Shown here: positions 60,301 to 60,855 of the stretch, piece after piece
How the letters are laid out: each line of letters starts with the position of its first letter
Numbering within the stretch: position 1 is the first letter of the stretch
Assembly (NCBI GenBank): GCA_949317995.1
Contig: OX439051.1
Coordinates: 39,063,250-39,127,249, forward strand
Source of the DNA: Acholoe squamosa
Lineage: Eukaryota; Annelida; Polychaeta; Phyllodocida; Polynoidae
DNA: 64,000 nucleotides
Reading direction: 5' to 3'
Made by a program: the position numbers and the translations under genes
The notes under the pieces: generated by a model
Databases searched by the model: none
The model's input: only the letters and a program-made list of their open reading frames with translations
Told to the model about the DNA's origin: nothing

Positions 60301-60507
60301 GCTAAAGCTGATATCACAAAAACTGATAGTGGTGATAAGGAGGAAGAGGTTAAGGCAACGGAAGCAAATGGAGATAAGTTAGATAGTGGGACAGGGGGAG
60401 TAGAGGATGTTAAGGAGGGGAGAGATGATGGGGATAATGATAGCCCCCATGTCAGTACAGCAGAGTCAGAACCCAGTAGTTGCAGTGGTGCCTGTGTCAT
60501 AATTTGA
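231..60507 (+). CDS. Eleven-exon host gene: modular basic-helix/acidic-linker protein with C-terminal CaaX box
   Basis: Hand-built from splice signals, codon phase and similarity between exons. Eleven coding exons join in phase 0 to 1,800 nt, 599 residues plus stop. Seen: exons 2 to 9 and 11 each carry a short helix-like segment of the form hydrophobic-x-x-hydrophobic-Leu-x-Arg/Lys (exon 10 is only acidic linker), followed by Glu/Asp/Lys/Asn-rich, probably disordered linkers. Exons 5, 7 and 9 share one helix type, exons 6 and 8 another. There is no signal peptide or membrane segment. The protein ends Cys-Val-Ile-Ile, a CaaX box, so it is probably prenylated and held on the cytoplasmic face of a membrane; this follows from known CaaX biology, not a test. 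Because all introns are phase 0, any internal exon can be skipped without a frame change. Family not recognised; the helices could bind calmodulin, a kinase anchor or acidic lipid, but nothing here decides it. Exons could have been missed in the long introns. Confidence 0.8.
354..1934. other. Start of intron 1, no gene seen
   Basis: Ordinary AT-rich intron. It holds short ORFs without recognisable domains (for example near 843-1124 and 1567-1845), a C run near 1069-1077, and no splice-bounded exon that I could fit to the host gene. Confidence 0.5.
1935..2985. mobile_element. Foldback element with minisatellite arms
   Basis: Two arms face each other. The left arm runs from TTTAAACTGT (about 1944) to about 2330 and holds tandem units of about 24-25 bp around GGGGTGGTTACAGGACACAC. 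The right arm runs from about 2405 to ACAGTTTAAAC (about 2978) and holds tandem units of 24-29 bp around CAGTCCTGTGACCACCC, the reverse complement of the left unit. Flanks outside the arrays also match in inverted order, e.g. GCCACTGTATGCACAAGG on the left and the complement of CCTCGTGCGTATAGTGGC on the right. This is the layout of FB/foldback transposons. ORFs through the array, such as 2822-2268 on the minus strand, are repeat artefacts. Confidence 0.7.
3238..3383. mobile_element. Nested palindromic MITE (inner A)
   Basis: A near-perfect palindrome of about 145 bp. The left end reads CTTAGGTGGTCAAAATGACG and the right end is its complement (CGTCATTTTGACCACCTAAAG). Arms continue through TTTAGATC...CATCCTGA...GACCTAAGT. 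It sits between TA dinucleotides at 3236-3237 and 3384-3385, at the centre of the outer MITE. Confidence 0.7.
3386..4269. mobile_element. Nested MITE (inner B), CACTGCAAAAATGG ends
   Basis: Terminal inverted repeats CACTGCAAAAATGGTGTTTA...; the right end is the complement of the same string. Flanked by TA at 3384-3385 and 4270-4271. The subterminal parts are rich in TAAACATGTTTAG and CTAAACAC motifs, typical of repeated transposase-binding or MITE subterminal sequence. No coding capacity. Confidence 0.75.
4350..5233. other. Intronic DNA, no gene seen
   Basis: AT-rich intron sequence with a short ORF at 4397-4621 that has no recognisable domain, no matching splice phase and no similarity to the exon units. 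Confidence 0.4.
5234..6254. mobile_element. TA-flanked element with CACTGTAAGAAG ends and nested repeat
   Basis: CACTGTAAGAAGT at the left and the complement (ACTTCTTACAGTG) at the right, each flanked by TA (5232-5233, 6255-6256). The inner part carries another repeat: CAGTGGCGTAGGAAG at about 5297, GGGGGGCCCAG near 5324 and a related GGGGGGGCCCAGG near 5639. The terminal repeat is short (about 13 bp), so the boundary is less certain than for the 3.2-4.3 kb elements. Confidence 0.5.
7007..7135 (+). CDS. Host gene exon 2 (43 codons)
   Basis: Acceptor TTCTTCTTCTGCACAG ends at 7006; donor AAG|GTAAGG starts at 7136. It encodes NPSTNADLVEGMLIKLKDKE and then a Tyr/Asp/Lys-rich stretch ending ETAAK. 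The segment DLVEGMLIKLKDK has the same hydrophobic-x-x-hydrophobic-Leu-x-Lys spacing as the helices in later exons, though it is the most divergent copy. Both ends are phase 0. Confidence 0.7.
7404..8115. repeat. Minisatellite of about 30 bp units, split by a MITE
   Basis: Imperfect tandem copies of GACCATAGCCAAAGGCTGAG plus a G-rich spacer (unit about 28-33 bp) run from 7404 to about 7700 and resume at 8040-8115. The gap is filled by the 7719-8027 element, so the array existed before that insertion. The minus-strand ORFs here read through the repeat and are not genes. Confidence 0.75.
7719..8027. mobile_element. MITE with about 50-bp terminal inverted repeats inside the minisatellite
   Basis: The left end AAATCACGTGCATCTGGCTC continues into CACCACTGATTACATTTGGA. 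The right end is the complement with a few changes (AAATCACGTGCCTCTGGCTG, CACCACTCATTACATTTGGA). About 309 bp, non-coding. Confidence 0.7.
8215..9483 (+). pseudogene. LINE ORF2 remnant (reverse transcriptase)
   Basis: Reverse transcriptase would copy LINE RNA at the target site. Three open stretches (8215-8652, 8811-9110, 9268-9483) lie in different frames or are separated by stops, so no functional product is possible. The FKKAFD motif-A aspartates are kept. The YADD motif-C region is not legible: after LPKSVNKNITLYG at about 8776-8815 the sequence passes straight to LINE C-terminal sequence, so motif C is deleted or damaged. Related to, but not the same as, the LINE family at 16.8-19.1 kb. 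Confidence 0.75.
8215..9800 (+). mobile_element. 5'-truncated LINE (Jockey/CR1-type non-LTR retrotransposon)
   Basis: A reverse-transcriptase remnant followed by a C-terminal part and a 3' tail. Seen in the 8215-8652 frame: DLRPISLLPKTGKLLEK, the QHGYRREHSTQTAI block, and YVDFKKAFDTVSH (motif A, Asp of F-Asp-x-Lys-Lys-Ala-Phe-Asp). The frame then breaks; 8700-8800 holds the broken GSVLGPVL region. 8811-9110 reads FPYLGLVLDTDLKF and further C-terminal sequence, and 9268-9483 ends the protein. AATAAA at about 9767 and an A-rich end near 9780-9800 mark the tail. The endonuclease and early RT are missing, as expected of 5' truncation. Clade assignment is tentative. Confidence 0.8.
9801..13163. 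other. Intron 2 interior, repeats but no gene
   Basis: No exon was found. Contents: an (AT)n tract at about 9826-9841; copies of the dispersed TGCATCAT/GCTGCATT repeat at about 10130-10260 and 11016-11105; and a possible 1.24-kb element with inverted ends (ATATGGGTCAAGTCGCCAGA at about 11575 and its near complement at about 12795-12815, both continuing into TTTTAGGCT). Confidence 0.45.
13164..13430. mobile_element. Palindromic MITE with GGAGGCCATTTCTTAA ends
   Basis: The left end is GGAGGCCATTTCTTAAGGGA and the right end TTAAGAAATGGCCTC, with several internal ACTACGA/TCGTAGT motifs in both orientations. A related, partly degraded copy lies at about 52640-52850, where CACTACGATT, GGCAGTCGTA and TTAAGAAATAGCCTCC recur, and short pieces occur near 8150-8200 and 16725-16775. 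Confidence 0.65.
13431..15049. other. End of intron 2, nothing recognised
   Basis: AT-rich sequence with an (AT)n tract near 14437-14448 and a small inverted repeat near 14252-14284 (GACCCACGCTGAA / TTCAGCGTGCGTC). No supported gene. Confidence 0.4.
15050..15151 (+). CDS. Host gene exon 3 (34 codons)
   Basis: A pyrimidine tract and TTTTTGTAG end at 15049; donor CAG|GTAGGC starts at 15152. The peptide opens EISKANVSNILKTVLSKSQE, a helix-type unit (NVSNILKTVLSK), then an acidic/Gly linker ending GKTQ. It is the first of several exons that end in Gln next to the splice donor. Phase 0/0. Preceding intron 7,914 bp, following intron 1,169 bp. Confidence 0.75.
15546..15640 (+). repeat. tRNA-derived SINE head or tRNA pseudogene
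   Basis: Carries an A-box-like stretch (CAGCTCAGTGGTTAGAAAA) and a good B box (GGGTTCGAGTCC) at tRNA-like spacing, i.e. an internal RNA polymerase III promoter. The stems outside the T arm pair poorly, so this is a SINE head or pseudogene, not a working tRNA. Confidence 0.6.
15727..16162. mobile_element. Pogo/Tigger-like MITE with a second MITE nested inside
   Basis: Outer ends CCTCGCGTATAGGAC (about 15734) and the near complement CCTATAAGCGAGG (about 16141). Nested element 15772-16101 has near-perfect 19-bp ends: CCCCGGTCCCTGCACTCAG and its complement CTGAGTGCAGGGACCGGGG. The interior is low-complexity and non-coding. Confidence 0.6.
16321..16449 (+). CDS. Host gene exon 4 (43 codons)
   Basis: Acceptor CTTCTTGCAG ends at 16320; donor GAG|GTAGGT starts at 16450. 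The peptide opens AQPRLSKLLKRVLRENKG, a clear basic amphipathic helix unit (RLSKLLKRVLR), followed by a Ser/Glu/Asn/Lys linker ending ESKNEE. Phase 0/0. The next recognised exon is 32.8 kb away, and that intron carries the LTR element, the Polinton and a gag remnant. Confidence 0.8.
16777..17400 (+). mobile_element. LINE 3' fragment (second family), + strand
   Basis: Begins at CTGATATAGAGTTTTATGG and encodes the C-terminal part of a LINE ORF2: a frame through VNVFPYLGVNI and then a 115-codon stretch (16923-17270) with RPILEYCSFI, LQRLQNRALRICL and DELHKICNVEILQNR, the usual post-RT region. It is homologous to the minus-strand copy at 18.2 kb over about 150 bp (16777-16945 versus the complement of 18195-18375). 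No RT catalytic motifs in this piece. Confidence 0.75.
17490..17665 (+). repeat. Dispersed fragment shared with the gag element at 48.0-48.17 kb
   Basis: About 170 bp here is similar, in reverse complement, to 48000-48170. Shared pieces include GGTTCTTTGGCATGGTG, GTGAGTCAGCCAGCCAG, CTGATCCGGGAGGTGAG and CTACTGTTCCTACCTATC. At 48 kb this sequence lies just before the gag remnant, so it is probably the 5' leader or LTR edge of that retroelement family. Confidence 0.6.
18195..19160 (-). mobile_element. LINE fragment (second family), minus strand, with RT core
   Basis: Read on the minus strand from about 19143: IIKCSFDNGIFSEGWAIA and NWRPISLLPMPSKVIEK (upstream RT motifs). Then, in 18825-18373, ALFIDFTKAFDSVIHSNLIE (motif A), VPQGSVLGTLLFVLYID (motif B), LYADDKVIY (motif C, YADD kept), then a C-terminal piece ending in the region shared with 16.8 kb. 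Stops and frame changes break the ORF. Truncated at both ends. It faces the + strand copy head to head with about 800 bp between them. Confidence 0.85.
18230..19143 (-). pseudogene. LINE ORF2 remnant with YADD reverse-transcriptase motif
   Basis: Reverse transcriptase of a Jockey/CR1-type LINE. Three open stretches (19143-18889, 18825-18373, 18451-18230) in differing frames cover RT motifs 2a to C and part of the thumb. Catalytic Asp residues of FIDFTKAFD and LYADD are present. The fragment has no endonuclease domain and no start of its own. It lies in intron 4 of the host gene in antisense orientation. Confidence 0.8.
19161..20739. other. Intron 4 sequence, no gene seen
   Basis: Holds one copy of the dispersed TGCATCAT-type repeat near 19740-19815 and a foldback-like piece with A runs at about 20045-20285 (TCAGGTAATGCTACC on the left, GGTAATGG-type complement on the right, CATTACCTGAACA). 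No exon fitted. Confidence 0.4.
20740..21392 (-). repeat. 3' LTR (minus strand)
   Basis: Near-identical partner of 26685-27353, with the same TATA box (complement of 20996-21002) and AATAAA (complement of 20807-20812). The AATAAA here would end element transcripts. Short ORFs within it on both strands are present in both copies and are not genes. Confidence 0.85.
21393..25699. other. Non-coding interior of the LTR element
   Basis: More than 4 kb with no recognisable retroviral domain on either strand. Seen: Pro/Ser-rich minus-strand stretches at 22562-22380 and 23424-23209 that may be old coding sequence; G-rich tandem repeat at 23563-23790; G-quadruplex-capable runs near 24462-24490 and 25617-25652. 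The size and emptiness resemble a large non-autonomous retrotransposon derivative. Confidence 0.5.
23563..23790 (+). repeat. G-rich tandem repeat, about 110-bp unit, two full copies
   Basis: Copies contain TTGCTTGGCTTTGTGTGAGG, then GGGGAAAAA..., ATTC/TTTATACAAATTT and a run of G. A third partial unit begins at about 23778. Lies inside the LTR element. Confidence 0.55.
25700..26637 (-). pseudogene. gag-like leader and retroviral-type aspartic protease, one in-frame UAG and one frameshift
   Basis: Reads on the minus strand from ATG at 26637. The first 87 codons are Pro/Ser/Asp-rich (gag-like, no zinc knuckle seen) and stop at a single TAG (26376-26374). The same frame stays open beyond it to 25879, through an acidic stretch and then LYRALVDSGAFLSSIS, the retropepsin active site (Asp-Ser-Gly-Ala). 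The frame then shifts; 25910-25707 holds the C-terminal half, with FRTRFHVVPDLNHPPILGVNF, the usual Ile-Leu-Gly flap-strand motif. The protease would cut the polyprotein. The UAG could be a suppressed stop, as in some retroviruses, or a mutation; the frameshift argues for decay. Confidence 0.75.
26685..27353 (-). repeat. 5' LTR (minus strand)
   Basis: Promoter LTR of the element. On the minus strand it has a TATA box (TATATAA at 26947-26941) and, downstream, a polyadenylation signal AATAAA at 26757-26752. This order fits U3-R-U5. Contains tandem AGATCTGG/CAGATCTG motifs near 27000-27035. The leader from the LTR end to the first ATG (26637) is only about 47 bp, with TGGAGAACTCC a weak primer-binding-site candidate. 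Confidence 0.85.
27354..29251. other. Intron 4 sequence, no gene seen
   Basis: Contains a copy of the dispersed TGCATCAT/GCTGCATT repeat at about 27826-27900 and a short GAGA tract at about 28203-28216. Small ORFs have no recognisable domain. Confidence 0.4.
29252..29590 (+). repeat. Two-copy tandem duplication, about 172-bp unit
   Basis: GCACAGGTACAATTCTG at 29252 and GCACAGGTGCAATTCTG at 29424 each lead through CTAACTATCTA-, ATGCACC-, CCTAATTTCATAGTTGT- and CAATTGTTGACATGA-type sequence. The copies have clearly diverged. Confidence 0.65.
29591..31948. other. Intron 4 sequence, no gene seen
   Basis: No supported gene. A dispersed-repeat copy lies near 30930-30990. Around 31500-31650 a TGTCACAGTTGTGTCA-like piece is repeated twice (GACTTGTCACAGTTGTGTCA, GACTAGTCACAGTTGTGTCA). 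Confidence 0.4.
31949..32135. mobile_element. Pogo/Tigger-like MITE, 187 bp
   Basis: The left end CAGTCATGTCTCTATAAA and the right end TTTATAGAGACGTGACTG are inverted with one mismatch, flanked by TA (31947-31948, 32136-32137). The CAGT..TCTCTATAA end sequence is typical of the pogo group of the Tc1/mariner superfamily. Non-coding. Confidence 0.75.
32308..32398. repeat. GCA/CAG-rich imperfect trinucleotide repeat
   Basis: Stretches of GCAGCAGCA, ATGCAGTAGCATGCAG and AGTAGCAGCAGCAACTGCAG within a larger imperfect inverted repeat (AATAACGCTGGCC at about 32286 and GGCGTTATTAG at about 32403). Leucine- or alanine-rich ORFs across it are repeat artefacts. Confidence 0.6.
33073..34240 (-). pseudogene. 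Polinton integrase (rve family), broken
   Basis: Would insert the element's DNA into the genome. Read on the minus strand: RLYTDPKQPGSFSSV (the conserved Tyr-x-Asp-x-Lys-x-Pro-Gly-Ser-Phe block before the catalytic core), DKQWQLDLIDMQ with first catalytic Asp at 33855-33853, GIDVFSRYRFALP, second Asp in QTDKGKEF at 33688-33686, and Glu of AEHFN at 33593-33591, 35 residues further on. Breaks seen: two compensating shifts around 33955 and 33890 near an A run, another near 33760, and an in-frame TAA at 33599-33597, two codons before the catalytic Glu. The C-terminal tail (33321-33230) keeps the family's GEEIKGSFYEPEVQKV motif, usual for the SH3/chromo-like end. Confidence 0.85.
34240..34925 (-). 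pseudogene. Conserved Polinton protein located between PX and integrase, broken
   Basis: Three open stretches in three frames on the minus strand. The first (34910-34518) has LREGLTTDSSLVQVLGHLQG, a Pro-rich and then acidic Ser/Asp stretch. The last (34422-34240) has LLNWNREGEIIVKGQRLEG, TNITDLLAFVARP and PLGSHVFIKAVKKLN. I recall this last pattern (W-N-x-x-G-E ... S/T-N-I-x-D-L) as common to Polinton proteins next to the integrase; its function is not established, a virion role is possible. Frameshifts at about 34520 and 34410. Confidence 0.6.
34871..35308 (-). pseudogene. PX-like small basic/hydrophobic Polinton protein, fused in frame to the ATPase
   Basis: Minus-strand segment from the Met at 35308: Lys-rich start, then LLRKHYHLLKHIS, SDEVIRLMSQICVIVMNKNL, a basic Lys/Thr/Gln stretch, and EQKGGFLGTVLGLALPL, a Gly/Leu-rich hydrophobic end. 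This basic-then-hydrophobic form is usual for the small PX protein of Polintons and adintoviruses, which has been compared with adenovirus core or membrane-active peptides. The ATPase frame runs straight into it without a stop, across an A-rich run (about 35316-35326), which suggests a slipped homopolymer removed the ATPase stop in this copy. Confidence 0.65.
35309..35991 (-). pseudogene. Polinton packaging ATPase (FtsK/A32-like), one frameshift
   Basis: Would pump DNA into capsids. The minus-strand start MDQKVEEVTFDPP at 35991 leads to MIMVGPTSCGKSQLVFKLI, a clear Walker A (Gly-Pro-Thr-Ser-Cys-Gly-Lys-Ser), and CYSQWQDDFEEM. The frame breaks in an A run (complement of about 35741-35751). The next frame holds Walker B, CLIIIDDLM (complement of about 35695-35720), then SHHRSLRIIFITQNLF, the sensor-type segment, and ATPNELRVRNSI. 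Length and motif order match Polinton and adintovirus ATPases. Confidence 0.88.
36034..36298 (-). pseudogene. Small Death-domain-like ORF carried by the Polinton
   Basis: About 85 residues on the minus strand, ending at TGA (complement of 36034-36036), just upstream of the ATPase start. Seen: LLIKVSEKIPMENYTCLG, VYLGLRLSLMEYM, GREMLISWYRKN, then KWMVLRHALSDIGRYDLS. The order LG..LGL....ME, ML..W, and W..LR.AL..IGR.DL is the usual pattern of Death-fold helices 2 to 6 in invertebrate Death-domain proteins. No other domain. The only nearby ATG (complement of 36298-36296) is one base out of frame with the domain, so a 1-base indel is likely. Known role of the fold: homotypic binding in apoptosis and innate signalling. 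Viral or host capture cannot be told apart here. Confidence 0.65.
36295..36550. repeat. Facing GGTAGG and CCTACCC low-complexity arrays
   Basis: GGTAGGTAGGTAGGTAGG starts at about 36309, followed by TTAGGTGGGTGGG-type repeats to about 36424. A C-rich zone with CCCTACCCTACCC-type repeats follows to about 36550. The two halves are partly complementary and G-quadruplex/i-motif capable. The sequence is telomere-like but not the exact TTAGGG repeat. Sits between Polinton ORFs. Confidence 0.6.
36663..37226 (-). pseudogene. Unrecognised Polinton ORF
   Basis: Starts at the minus-strand ATG 37226-37224 (MKQPAMPRYSLQRVLEQRHL). It breaks at a TGA about 42 codons on, continues in other frames through KTLKVRDRKGLRKMVLLHD and LGYALMNGRKRNTPLKN (37069-36773), shifts again at about 36870, and ends LEHFSVEERKKVWHYLSE at 36663. 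The codon pattern and position support a real but decayed gene. I see no protease, capsid or other known motif. Confidence 0.45.
37400..38115 (-). pseudogene. Unrecognised Polinton ORF, first leftward gene
   Basis: Minus-strand ATG at 38115 (MSISQVDMAQGSALPFTLTI), open to a TGA after 42 codons, then open again in the same frame for about 180 codons: SCQDLYIPPNYNYREC, KKFFLGQQPFGAGWGN, LVKATLLHPEKVTHSLN. The sequence around the stop, AAG|GTAAGG, also resembles a splice donor, so a spliced viral gene is possible, but a nonsense mutation is simpler. Its place suggests a structural gene such as a minor capsid protein; no motif proves this. Confidence 0.45.
38215..38890 (+). pseudogene. Rightward Polinton ORF: basic start, disordered tail with repeated VIDL-type motifs, broken
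   Basis: Several + strand open pieces in changing frames look like one gene: KVLVRPTNVVIRYLDKRG (about 38254), RKPYLLKWSATRLQPAA (about 38365), GPIRRVATKILSPLVIPS (about 38470), a Pro/Ala/Ser stretch (38545-38610), then VTPVVIDLARDS (38668), REVVDLTRKNS (38722) and GEEVIDFTSPYFEE (38781), ending at TAG 38887-38889. The three V-I/V-D-L/F-T/A motifs resemble SUMO-interacting motifs. The longer minus-strand ORF at 38671-38261 is taken as a shadow. Confidence 0.45.
39130..43046 (+). pseudogene. Protein-primed DNA polymerase B (Polinton PolB), many frameshifts
   Basis: Would replicate the element. Parts in order: N-terminal region (39139-39582); KDNLCFFRCLSHFLYRSL (about 39769), an OTU-like block of Polinton PolBs, with a Cys-x-x-Cys end (PCDLCHKF); exonuclease Exo I, VFDFESYF (Asp at 40284); Exo II, VLGFNSGKYDLNLI (about 40684); Exo III zone, LFFLDMFNYLAPGYS (about 40822). 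Polymerase motif A, VGVDANSLYL (Asp at 41413); an inserted FHGCYWHGHVCHLT block (about 41668), usual in this family; motif B, KLLGNGSYGKT (42332-42364); motif C, Asp-Asn-Asp at 42620-42628 in place of Asp-Thr-Asp; thumb region with KVEWEGDEMTALNSKCYIG (about 42859) and CKGVIQKHN. At least six frame changes (near 39300, 39585, 40145-40230, 41255-41284, 41885-42000, 42430-42540), so not functional. Confidence 0.9.
43060..43640. other. AT-rich spacer with repeated GAACATTT motifs
   Basis: Between PolB and the next ORF. Runs of A and T with repeated AAAATGAACATTTT-like words in both orientations (about 43245-43430). Possibly the intergenic regulatory region of the element. The Phe/Lys-rich minus-strand ORF across it is composition-driven. 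Confidence 0.45.
43653..44512 (+). pseudogene. Unrecognised Cys-rich ORF downstream of PolB
   Basis: ATG at 43653 gives 198 codons: EYYMRPVLQSVALYSKAS, SVACGCSDNFFWEVIPAE, MHYCCVKSVNLI, CIGVYQLHTEPNCPRHY, GVFCQCNCKL. After the stop at 44247-44249 coding-like sequence goes on in another frame (DDFLSSLLPGPKNNVTYFL, 44251-44410) and again to 44512 (SLHTTNASVVSVHVPVME), so the gene was probably longer and is frameshifted. AATAAA at about 44490 lies at its end. No known domain; the repeated Cys-x-Cys pairs hint at metal binding. Taken as part of the Polinton by position. Confidence 0.5.
44559..44647. repeat. Near-perfect hairpin, about 40-bp arms
   Basis: The left arm starts CCTGCACAATGGTGGGGAAC and the right arm ends GTTCCCCACCTTTGTGCAGG; pairing continues inward to TTTCCTTGGAC/GTCCTCGGAAA around a 3-base loop. 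Probably a miniature foldback element inserted near the Polinton edge. Downstream, ATTGCGCAA-type words recur at 44660-44840. Confidence 0.65.
44848..46237. other. Intron 4 sequence, no gene seen
   Basis: Contains short repeats of TAGGTCATGAC (44850-45000) and otherwise plain AT-rich sequence. No exon or recognisable ORF. Confidence 0.4.
46740..48170 (-). pseudogene. LTR-retroelement gag remnant with zinc knuckle
   Basis: Read on the minus strand: a Gly/Pro-rich start (about 48141-47875); a broken gag core with VPPPYNLNESWKDN and WTKEEALPYLVCWLGKRRE (about 47700-47570); HKVFGLELQDMLSNARLNW (47410-47345), the usual Ser-x-x-x-Phe-x-x-x-Leu-x-x-x-x gag pattern; IQELFTQFIADLCDPEHKLG (about 47325-47265); and a CCHC zinc knuckle, CYRCQEFGHYAAEC (46786-46745), spaced Cys-x2-Cys-x4-His-x4-Cys. 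Gag binds and packages element RNA. Stops and frame changes are many. No pol was seen downstream. The leader is shared with 17.49-17.66 kb. Confidence 0.75.
48171..49223. other. End of intron 4, nothing recognised
   Basis: AT-rich intron with short ORFs (48728-48916) lacking any domain. Runs up to the exon 5 acceptor. Confidence 0.4.
49224..49388 (+). CDS. Host gene exon 5 (55 codons, helix type A)
   Basis: Acceptor ATGATTGATAG ends at 49223; donor CAG|GTACCA starts at 49389 (weak after +4). The peptide opens ENFELTTSAKRLLVRVLKKR, then ADARKLKEG and a long Glu/Asp tract ending ASEGQ. The unit SAKRLLVRVLKKRADARK is clearly related to exons 7 and 9 (AARGxLxRALRKRAExxK). It is the first of five exons, 5 to 9, in which helix types A and B alternate. 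Confidence 0.85.
50002..50154 (+). CDS. Host gene exon 6 (51 codons, helix type B)
   Basis: Acceptor CATATGTGCAG ends at 50001; donor CAA|GTGGGT starts at 50155. The peptide opens RFEAFANVLNRLMADN, then a Glu/Gly-rich tail ending NGTAGQ. It aligns with exon 8 (RCETVARVLNRIIREK). The intron ends before both exons are also alike (CATATGTGCAG versus CATATGCAG, each followed by CG), which suggests that A+B exon pairs were duplicated with their introns. The donor GTGGGT is weaker than its neighbours. Confidence 0.85.
50643..50792 (+). CDS. Host gene exon 7 (50 codons, helix type A)
   Basis: Acceptor TCTATTTATAG ends at 50642; donor CAG|GTAAGA starts at 50793. The peptide opens GPIILTPAARGVLVRALRKR, then AELKKRREES and an acidic tail ending ESETQKQ. 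Very similar to exon 9 over LTPAARGxLxRALRKRAE, so these two are the youngest or best conserved type-A copies. Strongly basic helix, strongly acidic tail. Phase 0/0. Confidence 0.88.
51035..51184 (+). CDS. Host gene exon 8 (50 codons, helix type B)
   Basis: Acceptor TACCACATATGCAG ends at 51034; donor CAG|GTCAGT starts at 51185. The peptide opens RCETVARVLNRIIREKRESE, then Asp/Glu/Asn/Thr-rich sequence ending NMTPEQ. Pairs with exon 6 by peptide and by flanking intron sequence. Only 242 bp separate it from exon 7. Confidence 0.87.
54410..54482 (-). repeat. tRNA-like sequence, minus strand
   Basis: On the minus strand a B-box-like GCAGGTTCGACCCC lies downstream of GTGGCGCACTGCATAGG. Pairing is incomplete, so it is a tRNA-derived repeat or pseudogene. 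Confidence 0.45.
54611..54684 (+). repeat. tRNA-like sequence followed by T run, + strand
   Basis: GATGCG at the 5' end pairs with CGCATC at the 3' end. A-box-like TGGTCTAGTGGTTAGCGCA and B box GGGTCGAGTCCC are present, followed by T7, a pol III stop. The anticodon arm does not fold well, so it is more likely a SINE head than a working tRNA. Confidence 0.55.
54690..54915 (+). repeat. Three-copy tandem repeat next to the tRNA-like sequence
   Basis: GCGCTGTAGCTTTCCGCTGC, then CGGGCGACGAGGTGT, recurs three times (about 54700, 54783 and 54867), spaced about 83 bp, with CGGGTGACGAGG and AGGGGACGAGG variants. Much richer in GC than the surroundings; probably the body of the SINE-like unit started at 54611. 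Confidence 0.6.
55022..55144. repeat. Hairpin repeat (family H), perfect 31-bp arms
   Basis: Arms 55029-55059 and 55107-55137 are perfect complements (CAATGGATAATTCATGACTC... / ...GAGTCATGAATTATCCATTG). The loop is itself folded and centred on ACTCGGCCTACGGCCTCATG. Similar GC-looped hairpins occur at 56.8, 60.9, 61.5 and 63.8 kb. Confidence 0.75.
55454..55642 (+). CDS. Host gene exon 9 (63 codons, helix type A)
   Basis: Acceptor TATATTTTATAG ends at 55453; donor CAG|GTGAGG starts at 55643. The peptide opens SMLALTPAARGLLIRALRKR, then AETRKNKAAV and a long Glu/Gln/Asn linker ending EQSQEQ. Closest relative in the window is exon 7. The 4.27-kb intron before it holds several repeats, tRNA-like sequence and a hairpin. 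Confidence 0.88.
56247..56321 (+). CDS. Host gene exon 10 (25 codons, linker only)
   Basis: Acceptor TTCTATCAG ends at 56246; donor CAG|GTAGGC starts at 56322. It encodes only acidic/polar linker, opening NESTKEGKAEDDIQNENEDS and ending NNTKQ, with no helix unit. Supported by strong splice sites, correct phase 0/0 and the family habit of ending in Gln; weaker on its own because it is short and low in complexity. Confidence 0.65.
56515..58745. mobile_element. Large inverted repeat, arms of about 0.9-1.0 kb, with CCTATC-rich interior
   Basis: The left arm (about 56515-57545) and right arm (about 57871-58745) are inverted copies. Examples: GGAAACAAGGAGCCACCTAT and ATAGGTGGCCCCTTGTTTCC; CCTCAAATGGCTTAAAGTA and TACTTTAAGCCATTTGGGGG; GGTATATAGCCCTCA and TGAGGGCTATATACC. 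The inner half of each arm is built of irregular CTACCTATCCCTCA-type words. The layout again is that of a foldback element. It fills most of intron 10. Confidence 0.75.
56814..56893. repeat. Hairpin repeat (family H) inserted in one arm of the large inverted repeat
   Basis: GGATCAACATGGTAAAAGG and its complement CCTTTTACCATGTTGATCC flank a GC-rich loop (CCCGTGAGGGGGTGCGCGGG). The matching place in the other arm (about 58425-58450) reads straight from CATTGGGATAG to TTATGTAGATTG, without the hairpin. Confidence 0.75.
59100..59540. repeat. Foldback-like array of about 57-bp units
   Basis: To the right of about 59250, units alternate TAGCCCTGCGGGGCAAGATT and TAGCCGAGTGGGGCAAGATT, each followed by C/T-rich CTATCCTAAATATA-like spacers. 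To the left (59100-59220) the same unit appears inverted (AATCTTGCCCCGCATGGCTA). Same principle as the 1.9-3.0 kb element. Confidence 0.65.
59552..59742. mobile_element. Palindromic MITE, about 85-bp arms
   Basis: The left end CCTGTATACAACCAGTAGGG and right end CCCTATTGGTTGTATACAGG pair with few mismatches; pairing continues through GACAGTATCATTAGG, TCTTATAGAA/TTCTATAAGA and CATGG...CCATG near the centre. Non-coding. Confidence 0.7.
60073..60507 (+). CDS. Host gene exon 11 (terminal exon, CaaX box)
   Basis: Acceptor TTTCTTTCCTCAG ends at 60072; stop TGA at 60505-60507. It encodes 144 residues: a last helix unit (INPKVNRVVKRAFSNRKK), a second short one (FSGVVQRSLDLQD), then a long Glu/Asp/Gly/Lys-rich disordered region, ending SSCSGACVII. 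The final four residues, Cys-Val-Ile-Ile, fit the CaaX consensus; Ile or Leu at the last place usually favours geranylgeranylation. A second Cys four residues upstream of the CaaX Cys could be palmitoylated, as in some Ras-like tails. The long ORF on the opposite strand here is a shadow. Confidence 0.85.
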   Translation: MNPKVNRVVKRAFSNRKKQAFQSQDKGFSGVVQRSLDLQDAENNRIKKQEDIATEQENNPEGSTTSQRLIEENDAEAKADITKTDSGDKEEEVKATEANGDKLDSGTGGVEDVKEGRDDGDNDSPHVSTAESEPSSCSGACVII

Positions 60508-60855
60508 GAAAATAATAGAAAATGATTTGAGAAAATTTGAGACATTTATGGTTAGGCTTGTGTGCCCATACCCCTGATGTATTGGAAAGGCAACATCAGT
60601 TGGGCAACTCTATAAAAAAAAAGTGCTGGATTTTATCTCAAAGTACCAAACCCTTGTTCTGGATATATCTGGAACTTAAAGTTCTTTTAAGGCTCACATA
60701 GTCAGAACTGAGGGTACCTTTGTATACTATAGCAGGTTTCGCTAAAAGCTTTGTATGAGATGCATTTAATTAAATTCAGGGGACACCAATGGGCACCCCT
60801 GACGGTCCAACAGAAATGTCTGTACAGGGGCAAATCCATTCTTGTACCTTTGGTT

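Noticed and set aside
60141-60545. 134-codon minus-strand ORF opposite the last exon
   Set aside because: Ser/Leu-rich shadow of the acidic CaaX-terminal exon; the + strand has the better acceptor, phase and stop.
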